Positions 19,729 to 29,279 of a stretch of DNA of 64,000 nt are shown here, in pieces (the first letter of the stretch is position 1; every line of letters begins with the position of its first letter). The notes beneath the pieces were generated by a model that worked only from the letters and a program-made list of their open reading frames with translations, was not told the origin of the DNA and searched no databases. The position numbers and the translations under genes were made by a program. Origin of the DNA: Chimaeribacter coloradensis (lineage in GTDB: Bacteria > Pseudomonadota > Gammaproteobacteria > Enterobacterales > Enterobacteriaceae). The DNA lies in the NCBI RefSeq assembly GCF_002858715.1, contig NZ_PJZH01000001.1:433231-497230 (forward strand). Direction: 5' to 3'.

Positions 19729-20880
19729 TCAATGCGGGACGCGGATCCCACCTTCGACCCCATGCGGGCTGAACACCACCTGCCAGAGCTGAATGTCCCT
19801 GGCGCGGAAGGCACCGGCGCAGGCGTTCAGGTAGTAGGTGAACATGCGGTAGAAGCGCTCAGAGTAATCACCGGCCAGCTGTGGCCAAGCGGCCAGGAAG
19901 CGCTCATACCATGCCATCAGCGTGCGGTCGTAGTCCGCGCCGAAGTTGTGCCAGTCCTCCATCACAAACAGCCCCTCGCTCGCCTGGGCGATATGTTTCA
20001 CCGAGGGCAGGCAGCCGTTGGGGAAGATATATTTGTCGATCCACGGGTCGACATGCATATCGGTTTTATTGGCACCGATGGTGTGCAGCAGGAACAGGCC
20101 GTCCGGCTTCAGGTTGCGGGAGACCACATCGAAATAGGTCTGGTAATTCTTCGGCCCCACATGCTCAAACATCCCCACCGAGACAATACGGTCAAACTGC
20201 TGGTCCAGATCGCGGTAGTCCTGCAACAGAATGGTGACGTCCAGCCCCTCACAGCGTTGCTGGGCCAGCTTCTGCTGCTCCGCGGAGATGGTCACGCCGC
20301 TGACCGCCACGCCGTAATGGCGCGCGGCAAACGCCGCCAGCCCGCCCCAGCCGCAGCCGATGTCGAGCAGGGTCATGCCCGGTTTCAGCTGCAGCTTCTC
20401 GCAGATCATGCGTAATTTGTGCTCCTGTGCCTGCTCAAGCGTGTCCGCTTCCTTCCAGTAGCCACAGGAGTACTGCATGTAGGGGTCAAGCATCAGGGAG
20501 AAGAGGTCATTACCGAGATCGTAATGCTCTTTGCCGACGATCCAGGCCCGTTTTTTGGATTGCAGGTTGGTCAGGCGGGCGGCGGCAATGCGCAGGGTAT
20601 CTTTCAGGTGGTGCGGAAGCTTCTTTTCCAGCCCGGCAGCAATCACGCGGTGGAAAAAGATATCCAGCCGTTCGCAGGTCCACCAGCCGTCCATATAACT
20701 CTCGCCAAGCCCCAGCGAGCCTTCCTGTAACACACGTTTAAAAAAATCGGGGTGGGTCACCTGAATATCGAAAGGCCGGGAGCCGTTGATTTCGATATCC
20801 GCCATGCTGAGCATCTCATGGGCAATGCGGTACCATTGATTATCCTGGATGCTTAGATCTTCTATACACGATGAACTCAT
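19729..20880 (-). CDS. cfa: Cyclopropane-fatty-acyl-phospholipid synthase
   Basis: A 383-residue SAM-dependent methyltransferase that converts cis double bonds of membrane phospholipid acyl chains into cyclopropane rings (E. coli Cfa has 382). The N-terminal lipid-binding domain covers about residues 1-120. The SAM motif is LLDIGCGWGGLA near 170, with VGMFEHVGPKNY near 236 and the C-terminal block FTYYLNACAGAFRARDIQLWQ. The frame continues upstream to 20919, but the ATG at 20880 has GGAGA before it and gives the family start MSSSC. Confidence 0.97.
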   Translation of the reverse strand: MSSSCIEDLSIQDNQWYRIAHEMLSMADIEINGSRPFDIQVTHPDFFKRVLQEGSLGLGESYMDGWWTCERLDIFFHRVIAAGLEKKLPHHLKDTLRIAAARLTNLQSKKRAWIVGKEHYDLGNDLFSLMLDPYMQYSCGYWKEADTLEQAQEHKLRMICEKLQLKPGMTLLDIGCGWGGLAAFAARHYGVAVSGVTISAEQQKLAQQRCEGLDVTILLQDYRDLDQQFDRIVSVGMFEHVGPKNYQTYFDVVSRNLKPDGLFLLHTIGANKTDMHVDPWIDKYIFPNGCLPSVKHIAQASEGLFVMEDWHNFGADYDRTLMAWYERFLAAWPQLAGDYSERFYRMFTYYLNACAGAFRARDIQLWQVVFSPHGVEGGIRVPH

Positions 20881-21138
20881 AGCTTCTCCATCATCTTTCT
20901 TCTGACTTATAACCTGCAAGGAAAAGCATCAACAGTTTGCAGGCGTATACAAGAACCCGCGGTCGCCCGCCGTATCTGATATCCGACTATGAACAGAGGA
21001 AAAAGCAGGAAGCACCCCAGATCGCCCACGGAGCAGGCGGCGGAGATGTCATCCCTGATAAAGCCGGTGCGTTCCATCCGCACCAAAAGCGCTGTAATAA
21101 AAGATTTGTAAAATCGTTATTCTTATTGGCTAAAACCG

Positions 21139-21167
21139 AGTATAAGCGCGCCGGAAACGATACTCAA
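21139..21167 (-). promoter_or_regulatory. Distal sigma-70 promoter of cfa
   Basis: Minus-strand -35 TTGAGT (21162-21167), 17-base spacer and -10 TATACT (21139-21144), which gives a leader of about 250 bases. E. coli cfa likewise has a long-leader sigma-70 transcript, targeted by small RNAs, plus a proximal RpoS promoter; I could not place the latter with confidence. Confidence 0.65.
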
Positions 21168-21220
21168 CAGCAAATCGCCTCCGGCCCGTATATTCTTTAA
21201 GTAACTATTAACTAAGGCGA

Positions 21221-22429
21221 TTATGCCGCCTGGTTACTGTTTTTCAGCCCTGTTGCCGCCGGCTGGGGGCTGTTTACCGCACCGTGTTGCAGATAAAAAC
21301 CCAGCAGCGCTAACCCTACCGTCATGAGCATCACGCTCACCGTGGCCATCAATGGCTGGCTGATAAAGGCGGATACGGCCAGGCTGGCCACGAAGCACAA
21401 CCCTAACTGCAACGCATTCTGCAACGCCGCCGCTTTACCGGTGTTTTGCGGGAAAGGCAGCAATGCATTCGCAACAATTATGGGATAAAGCGCGCCATTT
21501 GCCAGAGCCATCACACAAAAAGGCACCAGCAGTGCCGCGAGGCCCGGTTGCGCCAGCCAGGCCAGCAGGAACAGCGCCGCGATGCTGAGGCCATAACCGG
21601 CCAGCAGCCAGGGGATCAGCACTTTGCCGTCACGGCGGCTCACCACCATCCGGCAGCCGAAGCCGCCCAGCAGGAAAGCGAACGTCTGCGGCACATAACT
21701 CAGGCCGATGTCATCCGGGCTGTAGCCCATGGCGTGCAGGATAAACGGCGAACCGGTGAGCCAGGCAAAGAAACCGGCGGAGCAGGCGGCATACATCAGC
21801 ACATTGCCGCTGAACACCCGGGAGCTGAGCAGCATCCACAGGCTGGTTTTGGGGGCCGGTGCTGCGCCCGCCGCCGGGGCCGCTGCGTTCAGCCGTAACG
21901 TCGGGATCAGCAGCAGCAGCGTAATGGCCAGCAGGGCGAGGAAAATACTGCGCCAGCCGAAATGGTTCAGCAGCCACGCCCCCAGCAGCGGGGCCAGCGC
22001 CGGGGAGAGCGCCACCAGCGGCATGATGGTGGCGAACACTTTTTTACTCTGCTGGGCGCTGTAGCGATCCACCACCAGCGCCTGCCAGCTTACGGCTGCG
22101 GAGCAGACCCCCACCGCCTGTACAAAGCGCATCAGCCAGAGCTGGTGGGCATTGGTCACCCACATCATCCCGGCACAACCGGCGGCGAACATCAGCAGGC
22201 CCAGCACCAGCACCGGCTTACGGCCGATGCGGTCAGAAAGCGGCCCCCAGATCAGCTGGGCGCAGGCAAAACCGGCCAGAAACAGGCTCAGGCTGGCACT
22301 GATGGCATTAGGCGACAGGGCGAGATCTTCCTGCATCAGGGCGAAGGCGGGCAGGTACATATCCGTGGCAAGGAAGCCAAGCATACTCAGCACAGCGAGA
22401 TAGAGCATGAAAAAAGGGGAGCGTGTCAT
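21221..22429 (-). CDS. punC: Purine nucleoside efflux protein PunC (MFS, Bcr/CflA type)
   Basis: A 402-residue twelve-helix major-facilitator protein matching E. coli PunC/YdhC. The motif ATDMYLPAF in helix 1 and the loop 2-3 signature [16 protein letters not shown] are typical of the Bcr/CflA drug-resistance subfamily. The first possible codon is a TTG at 22441; I take the ATG at 22429, which has GAG seven bases upstream. The punR regulator diverges from it. Export of purine nucleosides is taken from work on the E. coli protein. Confidence 0.92.
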   Translation of the reverse strand: MTRSPFFMLYLAVLSMLGFLATDMYLPAFALMQEDLALSPNAISASLSLFLAGFACAQLIWGPLSDRIGRKPVLVLGLLMFAAGCAGMMWVTNAHQLWLMRFVQAVGVCSAAVSWQALVVDRYSAQQSKKVFATIMPLVALSPALAPLLGAWLLNHFGWRSIFLALLAITLLLLIPTLRLNAAAPAAGAAPAPKTSLWMLLSSRVFSGNVLMYAACSAGFFAWLTGSPFILHAMGYSPDDIGLSYVPQTFAFLLGGFGCRMVVSRRDGKVLIPWLLAGYGLSIAALFLLAWLAQPGLAALLVPFCVMALANGALYPIIVANALLPFPQNTGKAAALQNALQLGLCFVASLAVSAFISQPLMATVSVMLMTVGLALLGFYLQHGAVNSPQPAATGLKNSNQAA

Positions 22430-22557
22430 AAGTAATCTCAATTTTTTCGTCAGAGGTAATACAAAAAACCTATACCGTCGCGCACTCTACGGTAGCACCG
22501 GGGGGTTGTGAAACGGTAAAATTTGCACCATGCTGTGAAAAAAATTGAAGGCAGAAT

Positions 22558-23475
22558 ATGTGGTCTGAATACTCTCTGGAAGTGATTGATGCCGTGGCCC
22601 GCACCGGCAGTTTCAGTGCGGCCGCGCAGGAGCTGCACCGGGTGCCTTCTGCCGTCAGCTATACGGTGCGGCAGCTGGAGCAGTGGCTGGCGGTGGAGCT
22701 GTTTGAGCGCCGCCACCGGGATGTGGTTATTACAGAGGCCGGGCGGGTTTTCGTGCAGGAGGCGCGGCTGCTTATCAAAAAAATGCAGGCTACCCGGCGG
22801 CAGTGCCAGCAGGTGGCCAACGGCTGGCGCGGCCAGCTGAGCATCGCGGTGGACAGGGTGGTGCGGGCCGATCGCACCCGGCAACTGGTGCTGGATTTCT
22901 ACCGTGAATTCCCGGATATGGAGCTGTTGATCTCCCCGGAGGTGTTTAACGGCGTCTGGGACGCGCTGGCCGACGGGCGGGTCGATGCCGCCATCGGCGC
23001 GACCCAGGCTGTGCCGGTGGGCGGCGGCTACCGCTTCCGCGATATGGGCTTTATGCCGTGGCACTGCGTGGTGAGCCGCGGCCACCCGCTGGCGCAGCAG
23101 GCCGCGCCGCTCACGGATGACCAGCTGCGGCCCTATCCGGCGCTCTGCCTGGAAGACACCTCGCGCAGCCTGCCGAAACGCGACACCTGGACGCTCGATA
23201 ACCAGCGGCGGCTGGTGGTGCCGGACTGGACCAGCGCGCTGGATTGCCTGCTGGCCGGGCTGTGCGTCGGCATGATCCCGGCGCATATGGTGCAGCCGCT
23301 GATTGACCGCGGCGAGCTGGTGGTGCTGACGCTGAAGCAGCCCTTCCCGGACAGCGCCTGCTGCCTGACCTGGGCGCAGGAGAAGTCGTCGCCTGCGCTG
23401 GGCTGGTTGCTGGATTATCTTGGGGAGAGTGACACGCTGAACCGCGAGTGGCTGCGCGGGGAAGGGCAGCATTAA
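22558..23475 (+). CDS. punR: LysR-type regulator PunR of punC
   Basis: A 305-residue LysR-family regulator (E. coli PunR/YdhB has 310). The winged helix-turn-helix covers residues 1-60 (SFSAAAQELHRVPSAVSYTVRQLE), and the effector domain runs from about 90 to 300. It diverges from punC across a 128-base intergenic region, the usual layout for a LysR activator and its target. In E. coli it activates punC in response to purine nucleosides. Confidence 0.93.
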   Translation: MWSEYSLEVIDAVARTGSFSAAAQELHRVPSAVSYTVRQLEQWLAVELFERRHRDVVITEAGRVFVQEARLLIKKMQATRRQCQQVANGWRGQLSIAVDRVVRADRTRQLVLDFYREFPDMELLISPEVFNGVWDALADGRVDAAIGATQAVPVGGGYRFRDMGFMPWHCVVSRGHPLAQQAAPLTDDQLRPYPALCLEDTSRSLPKRDTWTLDNQRRLVVPDWTSALDCLLAGLCVGMIPAHMVQPLIDRGELVVLTLKQPFPDSACCLTWAQEKSSPALGWLLDYLGESDTLNREWLRGEGQH

Positions 23476-23510
23476 CAAACCGGGCCGCACAAGGCAGCCC
23501 GGCAGGGGGA

Positions 23511-24536
23511 TTAACGGCGGTAGTCGCGGTAAGGGCCGTCCGCCACGGAGCGGCGCTCCACCAGTTTCGGATGCACTTCAATGGTCTGCGGATCTTCACG
23601 TTTGCTGGTGATGCGGTCCAGCAGCATGGCAAAGGCGTTCTCGCCGAGGCGCTCTTTGGGCTGGTGGATGGTGGTCAGCGCCGGGGAGAAGTAGCGCGCG
23701 TTGCGCACATTGTCATAACCGATCACTGACACATCTTGCGGCACGCGCAGCCCCAGCTCATCCGCGGCGCAAATCGCGCCCATCGCCATGATGTCACCGC
23801 CGCAGAACACCGCCGTCGGGCGCTGCTTCTGGGTCAGGATCTGGTGCATTGCCTTATAGCCCGATTCCGGCTCGAAATCGCCCTGAACCACCCACTCCTC
23901 CCGCACCGGGATGTTGGCCTCTTCCATCGCTTTCAAAAAGCCCTGGTGCCGCCCGCCGCCGGTGTTGCGCGACAGCTGGCCGGGAATGATCCCGATGTCG
24001 CGGTGGCCGCGCTCAATCAGGTAACGCCCGGCCAGGTAGCCGCCTTCAAAGGCGTTATCGATGATCGAGTCGGTGAAATCGCTGCGCGCCGACCCCCAGT
24101 CCATCACCACCATCGGGATGTTGCGGTACTCCTCCAGCATGCCGATCAGCTGGTCGGGGTATTCGGAGCACATCACCAGCAGCCCATCCACGCGCTTTTG
24201 CGCCAGCATCGCCAGGTAGGCCTGCTGCTTGTCGAGGTTGTTATGGGAGTTGCACAGAATCAGCGTGTAGCCTTTGCTGTAGCAGCTGTTCTCTACCGCC
24301 TCGATCACTTCGGCGAAATAGGGCGCTTCACTGGACGTCGCCAGCAGGCCGATCGATTTGGTGTGGTTGACTTTCAGGCTGCGCGCCACGGCGCTGGGTG
24401 AATAGTGCAATTCCTTAATGGCAGCCCAGACCGCCGCCTTGGTCTCTTCAGCGACGAAACGTGTTTTATTAATGACGTGTGACACGGTAGTCGTGGATAC
24501 GCCGGCACGCCTGGCGACATCTTTGATCGTTGCCAT
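23511..24536 (-). CDS. purR: Purine repressor PurR
   Basis: A 341-residue LacI-family repressor, exactly the length of E. coli PurR. The N-terminal helix-turn-helix and hinge ([20 protein letters not shown], then [12 protein letters not shown]) bind 16-base palindromes. The C-terminal domain binds hypoxanthine or guanine as corepressor. It controls purine and pyrimidine synthesis genes and its own gene. The neighbouring punR is the start of the purine-efflux unit, so the two purine regulators sit side by side on opposite strands. Confidence 0.97.
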   Translation of the reverse strand: MATIKDVARRAGVSTTTVSHVINKTRFVAEETKAAVWAAIKELHYSPSAVARSLKVNHTKSIGLLATSSEAPYFAEVIEAVENSCYSKGYTLILCNSHNNLDKQQAYLAMLAQKRVDGLLVMCSEYPDQLIGMLEEYRNIPMVVMDWGSARSDFTDSIIDNAFEGGYLAGRYLIERGHRDIGIIPGQLSRNTGGGRHQGFLKAMEEANIPVREEWVVQGDFEPESGYKAMHQILTQKQRPTAVFCGGDIMAMGAICAADELGLRVPQDVSVIGYDNVRNARYFSPALTTIHQPKERLGENAFAMLLDRITSKREDPQTIEVHPKLVERRSVADGPYRDYRR

Positions 24537-24863
24537 GGGAAAAATGACTCCTGATAGTACGTGTTACAGCACGTAACTATTATGTTAATCGTTTGCCTGC
24601 GTTTTTTCTCCTGCCCGCTGAAAGAAGTGCAGTGGATTCTGGGGGGAGGGAGCGGTCATCTTCGCTGAATTACGCGGTGGGGCATAACAGCCAGCCGGGT
24701 ACGCAGTGCGTAAACCGCGAATTTTCACTCATTATGGTGAAAAGGGAAAGGGGAAAATTGTGCCGCGCCAGCCGAAATAGCTTAGGAATTTCTTTATTTA
24801 GTGGGAAACTAGCGCAGGCACACAGAGTGTGTGGTCTTTTCTGTTTCTGACAAAGGAGGAATA
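24537..24863. other. purR-cydH intergenic region
   Basis: This 327-base region holds the purR leader and promoter side on the left and the cydH leader on the right. A plus-strand frame at 24593-24850 has no Shine-Dalgarno or family resemblance and is not called. No RNA gene was recognised. Confidence 0.4.
24583..24598 (-). promoter_or_regulatory. Candidate PurR operator of purR
   Basis: On the minus strand the 16-mer AGGCAAACGATTAACA matches 10 of 16 positions of the PurR consensus. The left half (GCAAACG) is perfect and the right half degenerate. It lies 47 bases upstream of the purR start, fitting autoregulation. Confidence 0.55.
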
Positions 24864-24953
24864 ATGGACAGTGATCTGAAGATGTCGCTCATCACCACCG
24901 TGGGCGCGCTGGCAATGATTTTAGTGTACAGCTTTACCGCCGTGCTGCACTGA
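24864..24953 (+). CDS. cydH: Cytochrome bd-I accessory subunit CydH (YnhF)
   Basis: A 29-residue single-helix membrane microprotein preceded by a strong Shine-Dalgarno (AAAGGAGGA). The pattern MDSDLKMSL-TT-hydrophobic helix-LTAALH-like end (here FTAVLH) matches E. coli YnhF, and its location next to purR is the same. YnhF was identified as the CydH/CydY subunit that sits beside CydA in the bd-I oxidase and affects oxygen access to the haem. Too short for routine ORF calling. A terminator follows 29 bases later. Confidence 0.88.
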   Translation: MDSDLKMSLITTVGALAMILVYSFTAVLH

Positions 24954-24981
24954 ACAACATGACATCATAAAAAATGCGCAT

Positions 24982-25010
24982 AAAAAAACGCCGGGAAACC
25001 GGCGTTTTTT
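24982..25010. terminator. Bidirectional terminator between cydH and mepH
   Basis: AAAACGCCGG and CCGGCGTTTT arms over a short loop, with A and T runs on the two sides. Confidence 0.9.
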
Positions 25011-25029
25011 ATCGCGATGACTGCCGCAC

Positions 25030-25821
25030 TCAGCGGATGGTTTTCGGTGTCATCACCCGGCGGGCGCCCACGTAATGATCCTGCCAGTAGTCGTTGTCGA
25101 GGAAACTGATGCGGATCTCCTCGCCGGTACGCGGTGACTGAATAAATTTGCCGTTGCCGAGATAGACGCCCACATGGTCAGCGGCGCCGCGGTTATTGAT
25201 GCGGAAGAACACCAGATCGCCCGTTTCCAGCTCACCGCGTTTGACCGGCGCGGCATCACGCAGGTGGTACATCTCATTGGCGGTGCGCGGCATCCGGATC
25301 TTCATCACATCTTTGTAGGCGTAATAGACCAGCCCGCTGCAATCAAACCCGGTATTGGGCGAGGTGCCGCCCCAGCGGTACGGCTTGCCGACCTGGTTCA
25401 TCAGCTTGGCCATCGCCGTCTGCTTGGCGTGCTGGTAGCGTTTTTTGTGCGCCGGGCTCAGCGTCAGCGGCTTGCTGATCTGCGCCAATTCCTGCGCGTC
25501 ACTGCCGCCCGCACGCTGGCGGCCATAACGTTTTTTGTAACCTTTTTTAGGCGGCGTCACTTTCACCAGCCGCGTCGAGGCCGTTTTACGGCTCTTGCCG
25601 CTTTTGGTGGTCACTTTCACCACGCGTGACTTTTCCGGGGCGCTGCTTTTCTTTTTGGCGCTGGTTTTCACCGGCTTGCGCTTTTTGCGATCGTCTGTTT
25701 TGGCCTCGCTGACGTGGCTTTTACGCGGTTCAGCGGAAACACGGGCGTGTGGCGACGCATGCGCCAGATTCATAAACAGTTGTGTCAACAACAGGACAAA
25801 AAGCGTGACGATTAAACGCAT
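25030..25821 (-). CDS. mepH: Murein DD-endopeptidase MepH (NlpC/P60)
   Basis: A 263-residue secreted endopeptidase that cuts 4-3 peptide crosslinks so new glycan strands can be inserted (E. coli MepH/YdhO has 271). The signal peptide ends around residue 22 (AHA-S). A long Lys/Arg/Ser-rich linker follows at about 30-110, probably disordered and wall-binding. The NlpC/P60 domain from about 135 has nucleophile Cys161 in TGFDCSGLVYY and His216 in AADHVGVYLG. E. coli has sodB between mepH and purR; no sodB is present here. Confidence 0.94.
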   Translation of the reverse strand: MRLIVTLFVLLLTQLFMNLAHASPHARVSAEPRKSHVSEAKTDDRKKRKPVKTSAKKKSSAPEKSRVVKVTTKSGKSRKTASTRLVKVTPPKKGYKKRYGRQRAGGSDAQELAQISKPLTLSPAHKKRYQHAKQTAMAKLMNQVGKPYRWGGTSPNTGFDCSGLVYYAYKDVMKIRMPRTANEMYHLRDAAPVKRGELETGDLVFFRINNRGAADHVGVYLGNGKFIQSPRTGEEIRISFLDNDYWQDHYVGARRVMTPKTIR

Positions 25822-26248
25822 AGTAACGCTACCAAAAATGGCCCCGGAAAGAACGACAAAGGAGGCTCAGTATTCCTGAAACCCGCCGCACAAAAAAGCA
25901 CGAAACGCATCGATTCTAATTCATATTGTCAGAAAACGTTAATAGCTTTTTTCACAAATGAAAAAACAGGCCCATTTGCTGCTATTTTATTCTCTGCTCA
26001 ACGGGTTAGCGAAGAAAAACGGCCGGTGAAGCACCAGGGTTTTAGGGTGAAAAGCCCCGGATAATAGTGCTACTCTGAATGAATGTTTATTGATTCCGGG
26101 TGGCAGGTCATGCGCTGTGTGGCCGGGCGGCGGGAAAAACCCTGTAAAAAATGGCGTTTTTATCCGGTAGCTGCCATCGTTACAATAGACCCAGTGCCGA
26201 TTTGACGTGACGCATAACAGCCAGCTAATGGCGTGAGGAAGCAAGATA
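25822..26248. other. mepH-grxD intergenic region
   Basis: A 427-base divergent spacer, AT-rich near 25900-25990. A candidate grxD -10 TACAAT lies at 26181-26186 on the plus strand without a good -35. The minus frame 25987-26244 is not supported as a gene. E. coli has no lhr-like gene here either; nothing else was recognised. Confidence 0.4.
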
Positions 26249-26593
26249 ATGACGACGACGATTGATAAAATTCAGGCCCAGATCTCTGAAAACCCGATCC
26301 TGCTCTACATGAAAGGCTCACCGAAGCTGCCGAGCTGCGGCTTCTCCGCTCAGGCGGTGCAGGCGCTGTCTGCCTGTGGCGAGCGCTTTGCCTATGTGGA
26401 CATCCTGCAGAACCCGGACATCCGCGCCGAACTGCCGAAATATGCCAACTGGCCGACTTTCCCGCAGCTGTGGGTGGATGGCGAGCTGGTCGGCGGCTGT
26501 GACATCATTCTGGAGATGTACCAGCGCGGCGAACTGCAGCAGCTGATCAAAGAGACTGCTGAGAAGCACAAGTCTCAGGAAGACCAGCAGTAA
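26249..26593 (+). CDS. grxD: Monothiol glutaredoxin GrxD
   Basis: A 114-residue monothiol CGFS glutaredoxin (E. coli GrxD has 115) that carries [2Fe-2S] clusters with glutathione and partners BolA in iron-sulfur trafficking. The active site is PKLPSCGFSAQ with Cys30, followed by the glutathione-binding WPTFPQLWVDGELVGGCDI block. The Shine-Dalgarno GAGGAAG fixes the start. Functionally it complements the suf system in the same window, although it is 14 kb away and separately transcribed. Confidence 0.97.
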   Translation: MTTTIDKIQAQISENPILLYMKGSPKLPSCGFSAQAVQALSACGERFAYVDILQNPDIRAELPKYANWPTFPQLWVDGELVGGCDIILEMYQRGELQQLIKETAEKHKSQEDQQ

Positions 26594-26623
26594 GCGTATC
26601 GGGCGGGCAGTGGCCCGCCATGC

Positions 26624-26660
26624 AAAAAAACGGGCGGCCTCAGGGCCGCCCGTTTTCTTT
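26624..26660. terminator. Bidirectional terminator between grxD and rnt
   Basis: CGGGCGGCC and GGCCGCCCG arms flanked by an A run and a T-rich tract, between converging genes. Confidence 0.92.
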
Positions 26661-26696
26661 TGCGCCGGCGTTGCCCGGCAGGGCAGCCCTCAGCCC

Positions 26697-27359
26697 TCAG
26701 CCCTCGGCCTCAGGTGCCTCATCGGGCGTCGCCAGCGGCCAGCCGCCCAGCCGTTTCCAGCGGTTGACCAGCTCGCAGAACAGCAGCGCCGTCTGCTCCG
26801 TGTCATAAATTGCCGAGTGTGCCTGGGTGCTGTCAAACGCAATCCCGGCGGTGATGCAGGCTTTGGCCAGCACCGTCTGCCCCAGCACCAGCCCGCTCAG
26901 CGCGGCGGTGTCAAAAGTGGCAAACGGGTGGAAGGGATTACGCTTCAGCCCGGCCCGTTCCGCTGCGGCCATCAGGAAGCTGTGGTCGAAGGTGGCGTTG
27001 TGCGCCACGATAATCGCCCGGTTGCAGTTCTGCTCTTTCATGCCTTTGCGCACGGCTTTGAAAATGGCATGAAGCGCGTCATATTCGCTGACGGCTCCGC
27101 GCAGCGGGTTGTGCGGGTCAATCCCGTTAAACGCCAGGGCTTCCGGTTGCAGCACCGCCCCTTCAAACGGCTCGACGTGGAAATGCAGGGTTTCGTCACG
27201 CATCAGCCAGCCGTCACTGTCCATGCGCAGGGTTACTGCGGCAATCTCCAGCAGGGCGTCGGTGCGGGCGTTGAAACCGGCGGTTTCAACATCAATGACG
27301 ACGGGGTAGAACCCGCGGAAGCGGCCACTCAGGGCGTTGAGATCACTTTTATCAGCCAT
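26697..27359 (-). CDS. rnt: Ribonuclease T
   Basis: A 220-residue DEDD-family 3'-5' exoribonuclease (E. coli RNase T has 215) that trims the 3' ends of tRNAs, 5S and 23S rRNA. The four acidic residues lie in [18 protein letters not shown] and [10 protein letters not shown], with the histidine of HSAIYD. The frame is open to 27461; I start at the ATG at 27359 (MADKSDL), which aligns with the E. coli N-terminus although the Shine-Dalgarno is weak. Lies 117 bases downstream of gloA on the same strand, as in E. coli. Confidence 0.96.
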   Translation of the reverse strand: MADKSDLNALSGRFRGFYPVVIDVETAGFNARTDALLEIAAVTLRMDSDGWLMRDETLHFHVEPFEGAVLQPEALAFNGIDPHNPLRGAVSEYDALHAIFKAVRKGMKEQNCNRAIIVAHNATFDHSFLMAAAERAGLKRNPFHPFATFDTAALSGLVLGQTVLAKACITAGIAFDSTQAHSAIYDTEQTALLFCELVNRWKRLGGWPLATPDEAPEAEG

Positions 27360-27476
27360 CAGTTTCTTATCTTGTCCGAATTCAGCGCGCATTATGGCAA
27401 ATTTTTGCAGCGGATGCAGGCGGGGAAAAACAGGGCGGGAGAAACGGGTGCGGAGCCGCACCCGTCAGGCAGGGAC

Positions 27477-27884
27477 TCAGTTGCCCAGGCCGTGGCCGGC
27501 GTGGCGGTTTTCAATCAGTTCGATTTTGTAACCATCCGGATCTTCAACAAACGCAATCACCGTGGTGCCGCCTTTGACCGGGCCGGCTTCACGGGTCACG
27601 TTGCCGCCCGCGTTGCGGATCTGGTCGCAGGTAGCGGCGACATCGTCCACGCCCAGCGCGATGTGGCCGTAAGCGGTGCCCATTTCGTAGCTCTCAACAC
27701 CCCAGTTGTAGGTCAGCTCAATCACCGCGCCTTCGCTCTCGTCGGTGTAACCCACAAACGCCAGGGAGTATTTGTATTCGGTATTTTCACTGGAACGCAG
27801 CAGACGCATGCCTAATACCTTGGTGTAGAAGTCGATGGAGCGTTGCAGATCACCGACGCGAAGCATGGTATGGAGTAAGCGCAT
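27477..27884 (-). CDS. gloA: Glyoxalase I
   Basis: A 135-residue lactoylglutathione lyase that converts the methylglyoxal-glutathione hemithioacetal to S-lactoylglutathione. All four metal ligands of the E. coli nickel enzyme are at the same positions: His5, Glu56, His74 and Glu122. The start at 27884 has GAGGA at good spacing; an upstream in-frame codon at 27902 is rejected. A terminator lies between it and nemA upstream, so gloA must have its own promoter despite the same orientation. Confidence 0.98.
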   Translation of the reverse strand: MRLLHTMLRVGDLQRSIDFYTKVLGMRLLRSSENTEYKYSLAFVGYTDESEGAVIELTYNWGVESYEMGTAYGHIALGVDDVAATCDQIRNAGGNVTREAGPVKGGTTVIAFVEDPDGYKIELIENRHAGHGLGN

Positions 27885-27984
27885 ATTGTCCTCTGATAAC
27901 AAGTTTGGGCGCGGGAGACTCCCACGCCATTAAGGTAAAAACAGTTAAGTATAGCCTTCGCAGGCGAATAAATTCAATGTGATG

Positions 27985-28010
27985 CAAAAAAGCGCCGCCT
28001 GAAGCGGCGC
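27985..28010 (-). terminator. nemA terminator
   Basis: Minus-strand GCGCCGC and GCGGCGC arms are followed by six T residues, just after the nemA stop. Confidence 0.9.
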
Positions 28011-28021
28011 ATGACGTGCGG

Positions 28022-29113
28022 TTACAGCGTCGGGTAGTCGGTATAGCCTTCCGCGCCGCCGCCGTAGAACAGCTCAGTACGCTGTTCGTTCAGCGGCGCG
28101 CCCTGGCGGAAACGTTCGGCCAGGTCCGGGTTGGCGATGTAGTCACGGCCAAAGGCCGCGGCATCAATATAGCCTTTGGCGATCAGCGTCTCCGCTTTCT
28201 CCTGCGTATAGCCGCCGGCACCCACAATCACCCCCTGGTAACGGGCGCGTACCGCATCGCGGAAAGTCTCGGTATACGAGGCCCCGCCGACCCAGTCCGG
28301 CTCGGAGATGTGCAGATAGGCCAGTTTGCGCTGGTTCAGCTGCTCAATCAGGTAGAGCGCATCTTCCACCTCGTTTTCGCCGTTGCCCAGCCCGCTGACG
28401 GTGCCCAGCGGCGAAATACGGATACCGACGCTGTCAGCCCCCGCTTCGGCCACTGCGGCATCCACCACCTCGAGCGTCAGGCGCACGCGGTTCTCCAGGC
28501 TGCCGCCATACTGGTCGGTACGCTGGTTCGATTCCGGGGAGATGAACTGGTGCAGCAGGTAGCCGTGGGCGGCGTGCAGCTCCAGATAGTCAAAACCTGC
28601 CTCAACGGCGTTGGCCGCGGCCTGGCGGAAATCCTCCACAATACCCGGGATTTCATGGGTCTCCAGCGCGCGCGGTACCGGGCAATCCACCCGGACCGGC
28701 TGGCCTGCCTCATCACGCAGCGTGGTACGGGTATTCACCGGCAGGGCGGAAGGTGCTACCGGCAGCTGTTTGCCCGGTTGCAGTTCCGGGTGGGAGATGC
28801 GGCCGACGTGCCAGAGCTGCACGGCCATGTGGCCGCCCTGGGCGTGCACCCGGGCGGTGATGGCTTTCCAGGCAGCGATCTGCTCCGGGGTGTGCAGGCC
28901 CGGCGCACCGGCATAGCCTTTGCCCTGGAAGGAAATTTGGGTCGCTTCGGAGATGATAAGCCCGGCACCGGCACGCTGGGCGTAGTACTCGCCCATCAGC
29001 TCAGTGGGGATGTCGCCCGGCTCAATGCTGCGCAGGCGGGTCAGCGGGGCCATAAAAACGCGGTTCGGCAGGGTCTGTGTGCCGACGGTTAACGGCGTGA
29101 AAAGTGTGCTCAT
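28022..29113 (-). CDS. nemA: N-ethylmaleimide reductase (old yellow enzyme family)
   Basis: A 363-residue FMN-dependent NADPH oxidoreductase (E. coli NemA has 365) that reduces electrophilic alkenes, nitro-compounds and N-ethylmaleimide. Landmarks are [12 protein letters not shown] near the N-terminus, [14 protein letters not shown], the substrate-binding [13 protein letters not shown] and the end EGYTDYPTL. The frame extends to 29254; the ATG at 29113 has GGAGA upstream. The repressor gene nemR, immediately upstream of nemA in E. coli, is missing here; eptA occupies that side. Confidence 0.94.
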   Translation of the reverse strand: MSTLFTPLTVGTQTLPNRVFMAPLTRLRSIEPGDIPTELMGEYYAQRAGAGLIISEATQISFQGKGYAGAPGLHTPEQIAAWKAITARVHAQGGHMAVQLWHVGRISHPELQPGKQLPVAPSALPVNTRTTLRDEAGQPVRVDCPVPRALETHEIPGIVEDFRQAAANAVEAGFDYLELHAAHGYLLHQFISPESNQRTDQYGGSLENRVRLTLEVVDAAVAEAGADSVGIRISPLGTVSGLGNGENEVEDALYLIEQLNQRKLAYLHISEPDWVGGASYTETFRDAVRARYQGVIVGAGGYTQEKAETLIAKGYIDAAAFGRDYIANPDLAERFRQGAPLNEQRTELFYGGGAEGYTDYPTL

Positions 29114-29232
29114 CTTATCTCCAGAAAACAAACGAATATCAGCGGACACTATGCAAGGGCAGGGCCGCGGCAGATTGTTTAAATGTGCGCAGCGCGGCGG
29201 CGGGTTGCCTGAAGGGGTAAACGCGGGGGCAT

Positions 29233-29260
29233 AAAAAAGCCGGCGTCTTATCACGCCGGC
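29233..29260 (-). terminator. eptA terminator
   Basis: Minus-strand GCCGGCGT and ACGCCGGC arms with a 6-base loop and six T residues, 20 bases past the eptA stop. Confidence 0.9.
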
Positions 29261-29279
29261 CAGGGGAGTGCAGAGGGTG

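Noticed and set aside
20937..21200. 87-codon plus-strand frame between cfa and punC
   Set aside because: Overlies the cfa promoter and leader; no ribosome-binding site and no family resemblance.
24593..24850. 85-codon plus-strand frame upstream of cydH
   Set aside because: No Shine-Dalgarno, ends just before cydH and covers the PurR operator region; random-looking composition.
25987..26244. 85-codon minus-strand frame upstream of grxD
   Set aside because: Would be antisense to the grxD promoter and leader, with no start signal.
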